Source: Buchnera aphidicola (Pterocallis alni) (lineage in GTDB: Bacteria > Pseudomonadota > Gammaproteobacteria > Enterobacterales > Enterobacteriaceae). Taken from it: a stretch of DNA of 64,000 nt. How positions within the stretch are numbered: the first letter of the stretch is position 1; the number at the start of each line of letters is the position of its first letter. Made by a program: the position numbers and the translations under genes. Location of the stretch: assembly GCF_964059075.1 (NCBI RefSeq), contig NZ_OZ060377.1, forward strand, positions 310,001 through 374,000, read 5' to 3'. The notes under the pieces are model-generated. The model had not been told where the DNA came from, did not search any database, and saw nothing but the letters and a program-made list of their open reading frames with translations. Positions 18,934 to 27,793 of the stretch are shown piece by piece.

Positions 18934-19233
18934 ATGATAATAAAAAAAAAAAATAAAATATTAAAAATTTGGAATACAAATATTGCATTAAAAATTGCAC
19001 AATTAGAAAATATTACCATGACAAATAATCATTGGGAAATTATACATTTAATTAGAAATTTATACATTACATATAATATTATACCTCCCAATAGGATGTT
19101 ATTAAAAATAATAAAAAAAAAATTAGGTATAGAAAAAAGTAATAATAAATATTTACTATCCTTATTTCCAAAAGGATTAGTTCAACAAGCTAATAAAATT
19201 GCAGGATTACCAAAAACAAATATTTGTCTATAA
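18934..19233 (+). CDS. tusE: Sulfur relay protein TusE (DsrC family)
   Basis: Last carrier of the Tus relay, passing persulfide sulfur to MnmA for tRNA 2-thiolation. It has 99 residues (E. coli 109), the deletion being near the N-terminus. HWEIIHLIRNLYITYN and PPNRMLLKIIKKKLG align with E. coli, and the C-terminal LFPKGLVQQANKIAGLPKTNICL-like end retains the penultimate active cysteine. No ribosome-binding site is visible before the ATG. It converges with cyoE, 21 bases apart. Confidence 0.92.
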   Translation: MIIKKKNKILKIWNTNIALKIAQLENITMTNNHWEIIHLIRNLYITYNIIPPNRMLLKIIKKKLGIEKSNNKYLLSLFPKGLVQQANKIAGLPKTNICL

Positions 19234-19254
19234 AATATACAATATATAATTTTA

Positions 19255-20112
19255 TCAACAAGATACAGAACATATTATAAGAGACATGTTAAAAAGAAAA
19301 ATAAATATTATAGAAGATAAAAATAATAATCTAGATAAATCAATATAATTTGTAAAAAAATAGTATGAAATAGATAAAAATAACCATATGACATGTAAAA
19401 TAAATAACATTATAAAACTAATTAAATTAATAAAATGAAGAATATAGAATAAACATGTAAAAATAAATAATGCAATAACAGACAAAATAATTAATTTTAA
19501 TGTCTTTAATACACCGTGAAGAACAACAAAAGTAGGTATATTAGCACGTTGATAATCACGAGAATACAATATCAAAATAGAATAAGAATGTGGTATTTGC
19601 CATAATGCAAATATTATAAACAACAAAATAAATTTTAAATCAATAAAATTTATAATAGTACAATATCCAACTACTGGAGGTATCGCTCCCGCTATACTAC
19701 CAAGTAAAATAGCATGTTTCGATTTTCTTTTAAAATATAAACTATATACAAAAACATAAAAAAAAAAACCCAATATACATAAAAAAAAAGATAAAAAATT
19801 CAATTGTAATAAAAAAATACTACAACCTATACAAAACAATAACATAGCATAAATCTTGACACATGTCAGACCTAGCAAACCCCTAGGTAACACTCTTCCC
19901 TTAGTACGAAACATTTTTTTATCAATATCCATATCAATAATATTATTAAATACACAACCCGAAGCAATAATACAACCTGTAGCTAATAATACAAATAATA
20001 ATGTATAATAATTAACACAATTACCTGATGCAAAACAAAAACCAGATAATACCGAAAAAAGATTAGCAATAATAATACCTGGTTTAATTAATGCAAAATA
20101 ATATTTAATCAT
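19255..20112 (-). CDS. cyoE: Protoheme IX farnesyltransferase (heme O synthase)
   Basis: UbiA-family membrane prenyltransferase that makes heme O for the bo3 oxidase. It has 285 residues (E. coli 296). The first aspartate-rich motif is NNIIDMDIDKKM (about residues 56-67) followed by RTKGRVLPRG; the second loop is YSRDYQRANIP. Multiple hydrophobic helices run through the protein. Last gene of cyoABCDE, with one base between the cyoD stop and this start. Confidence 0.95.
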   Translation of the reverse strand: MIKYYFALIKPGIIIANLFSVLSGFCFASGNCVNYYTLLFVLLATGCIIASGCVFNNIIDMDIDKKMFRTKGRVLPRGLLGLTCVKIYAMLLFCIGCSIFLLQLNFLSFFLCILGFFFYVFVYSLYFKRKSKHAILLGSIAGAIPPVVGYCTIINFIDLKFILLFIIFALWQIPHSYSILILYSRDYQRANIPTFVVLHGVLKTLKLIILSVIALFIFTCLFYILHFINLISFIMLFILHVIWLFLSISYYFFTNYIDLSRLLFLSSIIFIFLFNMSLIICSVSC

Positions 20113-20113
20113 A

Positions 20114-20452
20114 TTAAATATATAAAGAAAACAATATATGATGTTTCAAATTATACATAATCCATATCGAACCAGTCATAATAATAAATATCACGATAAT
20201 GGAAAAAAATAAAAAAATTATAGTCCAATAATTCACTTTTAAAAATTTCAAATGTAAAAAATATCTCAAATGTATGTAAACTTGTAAAATAGAACATAAA
20301 ACAATCATTACTATAGATAATTTAATACTAAACAGCTTTTTTATTGCTAAAAAAAAAGGTATAATAGTCAATATTAAACAAAAAAATAAACCAAAACAAT
20401 AAAACTGAATCTGTTTCTTAATTGAGATACTATCAGAATTTAAATTTTCCAT
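20114..20452 (-). CDS. cyoD: Cytochrome bo3 quinol oxidase subunit IV
   Basis: Small accessory membrane subunit of the bo3 oxidase. I chose the ATG at 20452, giving 112 residues (E. coli 109) beginning MENLNSDS. This start shares its A with the last base of the cyoC stop codon (TAATG), a classic translational coupling, and aligns with E. coli CyoD. The frame stays open upstream to 20533 but that part lies inside cyoC. Three helices are visible, ending with GSIWIMYNLKHH. Confidence 0.93.
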   Translation of the reverse strand: MENLNSDSISIKKQIQFYCFGLFFCLILTIIPFFLAIKKLFSIKLSIVMIVLCSILQVYIHLRYFLHLKFLKVNYWTIIFLFFSIIVIFIIMTGSIWIMYNLKHHILFSLYI

Positions 20453-21060
20453 TATATACTTCCAATTAAATATACTATTGTAAATAAACATACCCATATT
20501 ATATCTAAAAAATGCCAAAATAACCCCAAACATAATATTTTAATGTACATTTTTTTATTTAAATCTAATTTTATTAATTGAAAAAAAATTCCTATTAACC
20601 ATAATAATCCAAATATAACATGTATACCATGCATCCCTACCAAGGTAAAAAAAGAAGAAAAAAATGCATTATTTTGAGGATTATATCCTAATTTTATTAA
20701 ATTATTAAATTCCCAACCTTCTATAGAAATAAAAAACATACCACATATCAAAGTTAAGATTAAAAAAAAATATACAAAAAACATTTTCTTAGAAAATGCA
20801 CAAATTACCAATAAACCATAAAAAAAAGAACTTAATAATAAAATAATCGTTTCTAAAAAAACAATATTTAAATTAAAAATACCATGATAAGAAACAATAC
20901 TATTACACATAACACAATATACAGAAAATAAAGTAGCAAACAAAATACAATCACTCATTAAATATATCCAAAAACCAAATATATTTCTATTCTGAAAAAT
21001 ACTTATTTCATTTTTTATATTATTTATACTTTTCTCATCTATAGAATTATTTTCACTCAT
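20452..21060 (-). CDS. cyoC: Cytochrome bo3 quinol oxidase subunit III
   Basis: Heme-copper oxidase subunit III, stabilising subunit I. It has 202 residues (E. coli 204) with five hydrophobic helices. FGFWIYLMSDCILFATLF and the HGIHVIFGLLWLI segment are typical of the family. There is one base between the cyoB stop and this start, and the stop overlaps the cyoD start. Confidence 0.95.
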   Translation of the reverse strand: MSENNSIDEKSINNIKNEISIFQNRNIFGFWIYLMSDCILFATLFSVYCVMCNSIVSYHGIFNLNIVFLETIILLLSSFFYGLLVICAFSKKMFFVYFFLILTLICGMFFISIEGWEFNNLIKLGYNPQNNAFFSSFFTLVGMHGIHVIFGLLWLIGIFFQLIKLDLNKKMYIKILCLGLFWHFLDIIWVCLFTIVYLIGSI

Positions 21061-21061
21061 T

Positions 21062-23035
21062 CTATTTCCTTTTATTGTGAATAATATATGTATATTCTAT
21101 TTTGCTAATTTCTTCAGAAGAAAGATATTGAACAGATTTATCTCGAAATAAATTAATAAAAAAAACCAAAATACTCATAATACAAAAAAATATACATAAC
21201 CACCAAATATGCCAAACCATAGAAAAACCTACTACCAAAGAAAAAAATCCTAAAATAATTCCAAGAGCTGTATTTTGTGGTAAATGAATAGAAGAATATG
21301 ATTGATTTTTATTAAAAACAATTCCTTTCTGTTTTTTATACCAAAAATCATCTATATTTTCGACAATTGGAATAGATGCAAAATTATAAATTGCAGGAGG
21401 TGAAGCAGTTGACCATTCTAAAGTTCTACCATTCCATGGATCACCAGTATAATCATAATTTAATTTTCTATACTTAATAGAAAGATACAATTGGATTATT
21501 TGACATAAAATACCAACACAAATTAACATTGCACCAAAACAAGAAACACATAACATACAATGAAATTTATGATCGATATTTTGACTAATACGACGAGTCA
21601 TACCCATTAAACCTAAGTAATATAATGGAAGAAAAGCAAAACAAAAACCAATAATCCAAAAGTAAAAAGCTCTCTTACCCCATAACTCATTTAACTTAAA
21701 TCCAAAAAATTTAGGAAACCAGTAAGTAATCCCTGCAAAACAACCAAATACTACACCACCAATAATTACTGTATGAAAATGAGCTACTAAAAAAACACTA
21801 TTATGGAGTACAAAATCAATAGCCGGAATAGATAATAATACACCAGCCATACCACCAATGGTAAAAGTAATTAAAAATCCTACCGTCCATAACATAGCAG
21901 AATGCATATGCAATTGACCTTGATACATTGTAAATAACCAATTAAATATTTTTACCCCAGTAGGAATAGCAATAATCATGGTAGTAATTCCAAAAAAAGC
22001 ATTTACATTAGCACCAGATCCCATAGTAAAAAAGTGATGTAACCAAACTATAAAAGATAAAATAGTAATAGATATTGTAGCCCATACTAGAGAAGTATAA
22101 CCAAATAAAGATTTTTTAGAAAAAGTAGATACCACTTCTGAAAAAATACCAAATGCAGGAAGTATTAAAATATATACTTCTGGATGTCCCCAAATCCAAA
22201 TTAAATTAATATACATCATCGCATTGCCAAAGCAATCAACAGTAAAAAAATGAAATCCACAATATCTATCTAACGTTAATAATATTAGAGTTGCTGTTAA
22301 AACAGGAAAAGAAGCAATAATTAAAATATTTGAACAAAGAGCAGTCCAAGTAAATACTGGTATTTTAAACATACTCATACCAGGAGCACGCATTTTTAAA
22401 ATTGTAACTATAAAATTTATTCCACTTAATGTTGTTCCAATACCGGAAATTTGCAAACTCCAAATCCAATAATCTACACCAACACTAGGAGAATATTGCA
22501 TCTCAGATAAAGGAGGGTAAGCTAACCAACCAGTTTTAGCAAATTCTCCAAATACTAAAGATAAATTAATTAATAAAGCACCACTAACAGTTAACCAAAA
22601 ACTCAAATTGTTTAAAAACGGAAAAGCTACATCTCTTGCACCAATTTGTAACGGTATAACTAAATTCATCAAACCAATTATTAAAGGCATAGCAACAAAA
22701 AAAATCATAATTACACCATGCACAGTAAAAATTTGATCATAATGATGAGGTGGTAAAAAACCAGATGCCCCGTTAGAAGCAAAAACTTGCTGCATACGCA
22801 TCATAATTGCATCAACAAAACCACGCAATAACATAATACATGCAAGTATAATATACATTATAGCTATTCTTTTATGATCTACAGAAGTTAACCATTCATA
22901 CCACAAATACTTCCATTTACCTAATTGAGTAATTTTATAAAAAATAAAAAAACTCAATAAAAAAACAATAATACATGTTACCATAATAATAGGTTCATGA
23001 TATGGTATAACATTTATTGTTAATTTACCAAACAT
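21062..23035 (-). CDS. cyoB: Cytochrome bo3 quinol oxidase subunit I
   Basis: Catalytic heme b/heme o3/CuB subunit that reduces oxygen to water and pumps protons. It has 657 residues (E. coli 663) with about 15 membrane helices. The low-spin heme region [12 protein letters not shown], the CuB/cross-linked histidine-tyrosine segment [15 protein letters not shown], the paired CuB histidines in [12 protein letters not shown], and the heme ligands in [10 protein letters not shown] are all present. It is the only terminal oxidase gene cluster in the window. Confidence 0.97.
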   Translation of the reverse strand: MFGKLTINVIPYHEPIIMVTCIIVFLLSFFIFYKITQLGKWKYLWYEWLTSVDHKRIAIMYIILACIMLLRGFVDAIMMRMQQVFASNGASGFLPPHHYDQIFTVHGVIMIFFVAMPLIIGLMNLVIPLQIGARDVAFPFLNNLSFWLTVSGALLINLSLVFGEFAKTGWLAYPPLSEMQYSPSVGVDYWIWSLQISGIGTTLSGINFIVTILKMRAPGMSMFKIPVFTWTALCSNILIIASFPVLTATLILLTLDRYCGFHFFTVDCFGNAMMYINLIWIWGHPEVYILILPAFGIFSEVVSTFSKKSLFGYTSLVWATISITILSFIVWLHHFFTMGSGANVNAFFGITTMIIAIPTGVKIFNWLFTMYQGQLHMHSAMLWTVGFLITFTIGGMAGVLLSIPAIDFVLHNSVFLVAHFHTVIIGGVVFGCFAGITYWFPKFFGFKLNELWGKRAFYFWIIGFCFAFLPLYYLGLMGMTRRISQNIDHKFHCMLCVSCFGAMLICVGILCQIIQLYLSIKYRKLNYDYTGDPWNGRTLEWSTASPPAIYNFASIPIVENIDDFWYKKQKGIVFNKNQSYSSIHLPQNTALGIILGFFSLVVGFSMVWHIWWLCIFFCIMSILVFFINLFRDKSVQYLSSEEISKIEYTYIIHNKRK

Positions 23036-23115
23036 AGTATTATTTCCTTGAAAATAATGTTACATTACATATCAATTGCTATACTAAATATTTATAACAA
23101 TTTATAATCATAATA

Positions 23116-23952
23116 TTATATAGACTTACATACTACACGTGCAAATAAATTAGGATAAATATTATTAAAATATTCTATATTATATAATATGCTAGGTTTA
23201 GAAATTGAATTAAATACGCTGATCGTATCTAAAGAATGAGAAATATGTTGTATTTTTTTAATCCATTTAGAAAAAATATCACTATTCTGTACTACTACAG
23301 TATTAAATTTCATATTTGAAAAACCATAACCATTATAATTAGAAGAAAATCCAGTATATATACCAGGAATATTAGATATTAAATTTAATTTAGTGTCCAT
23401 CCCAGGCATGGCATAAATTTGACTACCTAAACTAGGAATAAAAAAAGAACTCATCACAGAATTAGAAGTGATATGAAAAATAATAGGTGTATCAACAGGT
23501 ATGATTAATTCATTCACGGTAGCAATATTGTATTTAGGATATATGAATAACCATTTCCAATCTAGTGCTATAACATCAACGATAATAGGATGATTTGTAG
23601 ATTGTATTTTTTTTTTAGGATCCAAAGAATGTGTAGTATTCCAAGCTAATATCCCTAAAAAAAATATTATAATAATTGGAACAATCCAAACTATCAATTC
23701 TATCTTTTTAGAATGTATAAATTGAGGATTATAAGTATTTTTCTTAGAAACGCGATAATTATAAACAAAAAATATCGTCATAAAAATAACAGGTAAAACA
23801 ATTAATAACATAATTGCAAAAGCAATAAAAATTAAATTATATTGCTTAATAGATATTTCACCACTAGGATGAAAAGGAAAACTATAAAAACCACTTAATA
23901 AAAAAAAAGAAAGGAATAACATAATTTTTTCAAAAATATGTTTTTTATACAT
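23116..23952 (-). CDS. cyoA: Cytochrome bo3 quinol oxidase subunit II
   Basis: Membrane-anchored subunit II with a periplasmic cupredoxin domain lacking CuA, as in all quinol oxidases. It has 278 residues (E. coli 315), shorter at the C-terminus. Two helices (about 40-65 and 85-105) precede the domain with DWKWLFIYP and SNSVMSSFFIPSLGSQIYAMPGM. In E. coli it is a lipoprotein with lipobox LSGC. Here the equivalent reads LSGF at about residues 19-22, so the acylated cysteine is missing. An ACGAGGT ribosome-binding site precedes the ATG. First gene of the operon. Confidence 0.95.
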   Translation of the reverse strand: MYKKHIFEKIMLFLSFFLLSGFYSFPFHPSGEISIKQYNLIFIAFAIMLLIVLPVIFMTIFFVYNYRVSKKNTYNPQFIHSKKIELIVWIVPIIIIFFLGILAWNTTHSLDPKKKIQSTNHPIIVDVIALDWKWLFIYPKYNIATVNELIIPVDTPIIFHITSNSVMSSFFIPSLGSQIYAMPGMDTKLNLISNIPGIYTGFSSNYNGYGFSNMKFNTVVVQNSDIFSKWIKKIQHISHSLDTISVFNSISKPSILYNIEYFNNIYPNLFARVVCKSI

Positions 23953-24320
23953 TATTTAACCTCGTAAATTTGATCTATATACGATACAATCCATAGTAAT
24001 CAAGAAACATTTTAAAACGATAATATATTTTGTCATACCTAAATTTCAAAAAAAATAAAATATTTATATGATATTTAATATACTATAATATAGATAAATA
24101 CAAAGTCATAAAAATTTAAAAAACAGAATATTTTTTTAAAATATATAAAATTTTATATAATAAAATAAAAATATATAATTTATTTATAAAAAATCTATAA
24201 AATAAATTTAAATATAATAAATTAAATTATATATTTATAAAATTGTAATAATATTTCTAACAATCAAATATCATATTTATATTTTAAAAAAATTATTGTA
24301 TATGAAAAATAGGATAAAAA
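23953..24320. other. 368-base divergent spacer between cyoA and tig
   Basis: Contains a candidate cyo promoter near the left end and the tig ribosome-binding site (AGGAT) at the right end. The middle is nearly pure A/T with no open frame or RNA gene that I can recognise. In E. coli ampG, yajG and bolA lie between cyoA and tig; none is detectable here. Confidence 0.5.
23976..24003 (-). promoter_or_regulatory. Candidate promoter of the cyo operon
   Basis: On the minus strand, TTGATT (24003-23998) and TATATA (23981-23976) are 16 bases apart, about 25 bases before the cyoA start. It stands in one of the few G/C-containing stretches of this spacer. AT richness makes such matches common. Confidence 0.4.
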
Positions 24321-25598
24321 ATGAAATTTATTTTAAAAACAAAAAATCAATTTGATCAAAAAATAAAATTTATTGTTCCTTTTTCAACCATTGTTGATTA
24401 TAACAAAAAAGAAATTATTAAAATCAGAAAAAATAAAATAATTAATGGATTTAGAAAAAATAAAATGCCTGTTGATTTAATAAAAAGCAAATATGAAAAA
24501 TTAATACAAAAAAAAGTAATAAATAAAATTATTTATAAAAATTTTAATAAGATTATCGCAGATAAAAAAATTAGTATCATTAATCAACCAAAAATCATTA
24601 TTAACCAATATAAAGAAAATTATGATTTTATTTATTCTATATATTTCCAATCGATCCCAACAATTGATATTAATAAAATAAAAAATATTACAATTAAAAA
24701 ACTATCTATTACAAATAATGAAACAGATTTAAAGTATTATATTGAATATATTAGAAATAATCATATTACATGGGAAGAAATACAAGATAAAATTAAAAAA
24801 AATGATAAAATTACTATAAAATATCACATAAAATACAATGAAAATAATACTCTTATAAAAACAGATAAAAAAATATTCACTTTTATTAATAATAAAAAAC
24901 AAATTATCCCACAAATATACAAAAATATCATTAACAAAAAAAAGGGGGATATTTTTTTTTTAACAATTAAATTACCAAGTAATTATCCATTAATAACACT
25001 ACAAAGAAAAAAAATAGAAATTAAAATACAAATTATTCAAATACAAAGAAAAAAAATAATATATTCACAAAAACAATTTATAGAATATCTAAATAAAAAA
25101 TTTCAAACTACAGATATAAAAAAAATATACTTTATATTAAAAAGTAAATTAGAAGAAGAAAAAAATTACATTATTCACAAATATACAAATAATCAAATTA
25201 AAAAACAAATAATAAAATTATATAATTTAGATATACCAAAAAAAATTATAAAAAATGAAATCAAAATTATACACCAAAAATTAAATGAAAAATATAATCA
25301 GAAATACGAATATATATTTCAATTAAAATATCATAAAAATATTAATTCTACAATATATAAAAAATTCAAATTAGAATTTTTTATTACAAGTATAATTAAT
25401 CATTATGATATTATTGTCACTCAAAAAGAAATACAAAAATATATTAGAAATACTCCATTCAATCACAAAAAATCTATAGTAAAGAATATATATAACATTC
25501 TATTAAACGATAAAGTAAATCAAATATTATTAAAAATATTTCAAATTAAAAAACATCCATGTACTTTTCCAAAAATCATGAAACAAATGTTTTTATAA
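24321..25598 (+). CDS. tig: Trigger factor (ribosome-associated chaperone/PPIase)
   Basis: Binds nascent chains at the ribosome exit tunnel via L23. It has 425 residues (E. coli 432). The ribosome-binding signature GFRKNKMP (43-50; GFRxGKVP in E. coli) is present. The PPIase domain (about 150-235) and the C-terminal arms are very strongly eroded toward Lys/Ile/Asn. Identity is secured by this signature, the length and the tig-clpP-clpX-lon order shared with E. coli. The ribosome-binding site AGGAT is clear. Confidence 0.93.
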   Translation: MKFILKTKNQFDQKIKFIVPFSTIVDYNKKEIIKIRKNKIINGFRKNKMPVDLIKSKYEKLIQKKVINKIIYKNFNKIIADKKISIINQPKIIINQYKENYDFIYSIYFQSIPTIDINKIKNITIKKLSITNNETDLKYYIEYIRNNHITWEEIQDKIKKNDKITIKYHIKYNENNTLIKTDKKIFTFINNKKQIIPQIYKNIINKKKGDIFFLTIKLPSNYPLITLQRKKIEIKIQIIQIQRKKIIYSQKQFIEYLNKKFQTTDIKKIYFILKSKLEEEKNYIIHKYTNNQIKKQIIKLYNLDIPKKIIKNEIKIIHQKLNEKYNQKYEYIFQLKYHKNINSTIYKKFKLEFFITSIINHYDIIVTQKEIQKYIRNTPFNHKKSIVKNIYNILLNDKVNQILLKIFQIKKHPCTFPKIMKQMFL

Positions 25599-25643
25599 AA
25601 AAATAAACAAGAATATACCACCATATATTACATAGGAAAAAAA

Positions 25644-26267
25644 ATGCTATATAGTCCACATAAGAAAACTAGACAAAAAAATATTATACCGATGGTTACA
25701 GAAAAAACAGGAATTAGTGAAAAAACATATGATATATATTCTAGATTACTAAAAGAACGTATTATATTTATTACCGGAATGATAGAAGATTCTATGTCTA
25801 GCAACGTTATAGCACAAATACTATTTCTAGAATCAGAAAACCCTACAAAGGATATTTTTTTATATATTAATTCACCTGGAGGTATTATTACTTCCGGAAT
25901 GGCAATTTATGACACTATGCAATTCGTCAAACCTGATATCAATACTATTTGTATTGGACAAGCTTGCTCTATGGCAGCAATTTTATTATGTTCCGGGGCC
26001 AAAAATAAAAGATTTGGATTAAAAAATGCTCAAATTATGATCCACCAACCTTTAGGTGGTTATCAAGGGCAAGCATCAGATATAGAAATACATACTAATG
26101 AAATTATAAAAACAAAAAATAAAATAAACCAAATCATAGCATTTCATACCGGAACACATATCAAAAAAATTAAACAAGATACAGAACGAGATTGTTTTTT
26201 AGATGTTCACGAAGCTATCAGTTATGGATTAATTGATTCTATTTTGTTATCTCATACAAATATATAA
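25644..26267 (+). CDS. clpP: ATP-dependent Clp protease proteolytic subunit
   Basis: Serine peptidase forming the tetradecameric chamber used by ClpX. It has 207 residues, identical in length to E. coli. The catalytic triad is Ser109 (GQACSMAA), His134 ([13 protein letters not shown]) and Asp183 (ERDCFLD). The propeptide region is retained. GGA upstream provides the ribosome-binding site. Forty-five bases after tig. Confidence 0.97.
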   Translation: MLYSPHKKTRQKNIIPMVTEKTGISEKTYDIYSRLLKERIIFITGMIEDSMSSNVIAQILFLESENPTKDIFLYINSPGGIITSGMAIYDTMQFVKPDINTICIGQACSMAAILLCSGAKNKRFGLKNAQIMIHQPLGGYQGQASDIEIHTNEIIKTKNKINQIIAFHTGTHIKKIKQDTERDCFLDVHEAISYGLIDSILLSHTNI

Positions 26268-26358
26268 ATTAATATCTTGTCCAAAAATTTTATACAAAAA
26301 CATCATCATATTTAATATCAGACTTGTTTTACCAATTTATCATCATAAGAGAATTAAA

Positions 26359-27627
26359 ATGATAAAAAAATCCGTTGTGTTTAAAAAAAAAAAAAATATT
26401 TGTTCATTCTGTAACAAAGACCGTTATCAAGTAAAACAAATTATATGTGGTCCATTAGTAAATATATGTAATGAATGCATTCATATATGCAACCAAATTA
26501 TTAAATCAGAGGGAATATTCCAAAATGATCATGAAATACATTATTATATACCTAAACCTAAACAAATTAAAAAATATTTAGATGATTATGTCATTGGTCA
26601 AAAAAAAGCAAAAAAGGTTCTTGCGGTAGCTGTTTATAACCATTATAAAAAAGTACAATATTTAAATAATCCATATCAGGTTAATCCTATTGAGTTACAA
26701 AAAAGTAATGTATTAATGATTGGGCCAACAGGAAGTGGGAAAACATTACTAGCAGAAAAATTGGCACAATTACTTAATGTACCATTTATTATTGCTGATG
26801 CAACTTCATTAACTGAAGCAGGATACGTAGGGGATGATGTAGAAAGTATAATACAAAAACTATTACAAAAATGTAATTACAGTATACCAAGAGCAGAACA
26901 AGGAATTATATACATTGATGAAATTGATAAAATATCCAAAAAATCTCATAACATATCTATTACTAGAGATGTATCAGGAGAAGGTGTACAACAAGCATTA
27001 CTAAAAATAATAGAAGGAACAGTAGCTTTAGTTCCACCCAAAGGGGGTAGAAAACACCCTCAACAAAAATGTTTAGAAATTAACACATCGAAAATATTAT
27101 TTATCTGTGGAGGAACATTTTCAGGTTTAGAAAATATTATTTCTAAAAGAATAGAAAATAAATCTAAAATAGGTTTCAATTCAACGATACATAAACATAA
27201 AAAAATTCCATCCAAAACAAAAAATATTAAAAAAGTAGAATCAACGGATTTAATAAATTTTGGACTCATACCAGAATTCATAGGTAGATTACCAGTTATA
27301 GTAACTTTAGAAGAACCAGATAAAAAAATGCTAATACAGATTTTATCTGAACCAAAAAATTCGCTTATCAAACAATATCAAAAAATTTTTTCTTTAACAA
27401 GAGTATTATTAGAATTTAAAAAAGAAGCAATTAACGAAATCGCTCAACAAGCAATATCAAAAAAAATTGGAGCAAGAGGATTAAGGACAATTATAGAAGA
27501 AGTATTATTAGATATTATGTATACTATACCATCTACAAAAAATGTCAAAAAAGTAATCATTAATAAACCAACAATCCAAAAAAAAGAAAATCCACAAATT
27601 ATATACCATGTTATAAAAAATATATAA
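26359..27627 (+). CDS. clpX: ATP-dependent Clp protease ATP-binding subunit ClpX
   Basis: AAA+ unfoldase that feeds ClpP. From ATG 26359 it has 422 residues (E. coli 424). The N-terminal zinc-binding domain has Cys15, Cys18, Cys37 and Cys40. Walker A GPTGSGKT is at 122-129, Walker B is IIYIDEIDK, and the pore loop GYVGDD and the IGF-type ClpP-binding loop (KIGFNS) are present. The open frame extends back to 26233 inside clpP, but the added residues have no ClpX homology. A 14-A run at 26383-26396 lies just inside the start. Confidence 0.96.
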   Translation: MIKKSVVFKKKKNICSFCNKDRYQVKQIICGPLVNICNECIHICNQIIKSEGIFQNDHEIHYYIPKPKQIKKYLDDYVIGQKKAKKVLAVAVYNHYKKVQYLNNPYQVNPIELQKSNVLMIGPTGSGKTLLAEKLAQLLNVPFIIADATSLTEAGYVGDDVESIIQKLLQKCNYSIPRAEQGIIYIDEIDKISKKSHNISITRDVSGEGVQQALLKIIEGTVALVPPKGGRKHPQQKCLEINTSKILFICGGTFSGLENIISKRIENKSKIGFNSTIHKHKKIPSKTKNIKKVESTDLINFGLIPEFIGRLPVIVTLEEPDKKMLIQILSEPKNSLIKQYQKIFSLTRVLLEFKKEAINEIAQQAISKKIGARGLRTIIEEVLLDIMYTIPSTKNVKKVIINKPTIQKKENPQIIYHVIKNI

Positions 27628-27793
27628 TTTTTAAAAAATATATAAAATTATATACAAAAAAAAGAATAGCACATCAATATAAAAATATACATAACAATGT
27701 TAAAACATTACAAATGATAAAAAATAATATTTATACACACACTAATTCAATTATAATTATTTGAAAATTAATAACATTAACCAAGAGAGTTTT

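Noticed and set aside
24110-24260. Repeated AT-rich motifs in the cyoA-tig spacer resembling a replication-origin AT region
   Set aside because: No DnaA-box-like TTATCCACA sites and no origin-linked genes nearby; composition alone explains it.
26233-26358. N-terminal extension of ClpX into clpP
   Set aside because: The 42 extra residues overlap clpP and the spacer and do not resemble ClpX; the ATG at 26359 starts just before the zinc domain.
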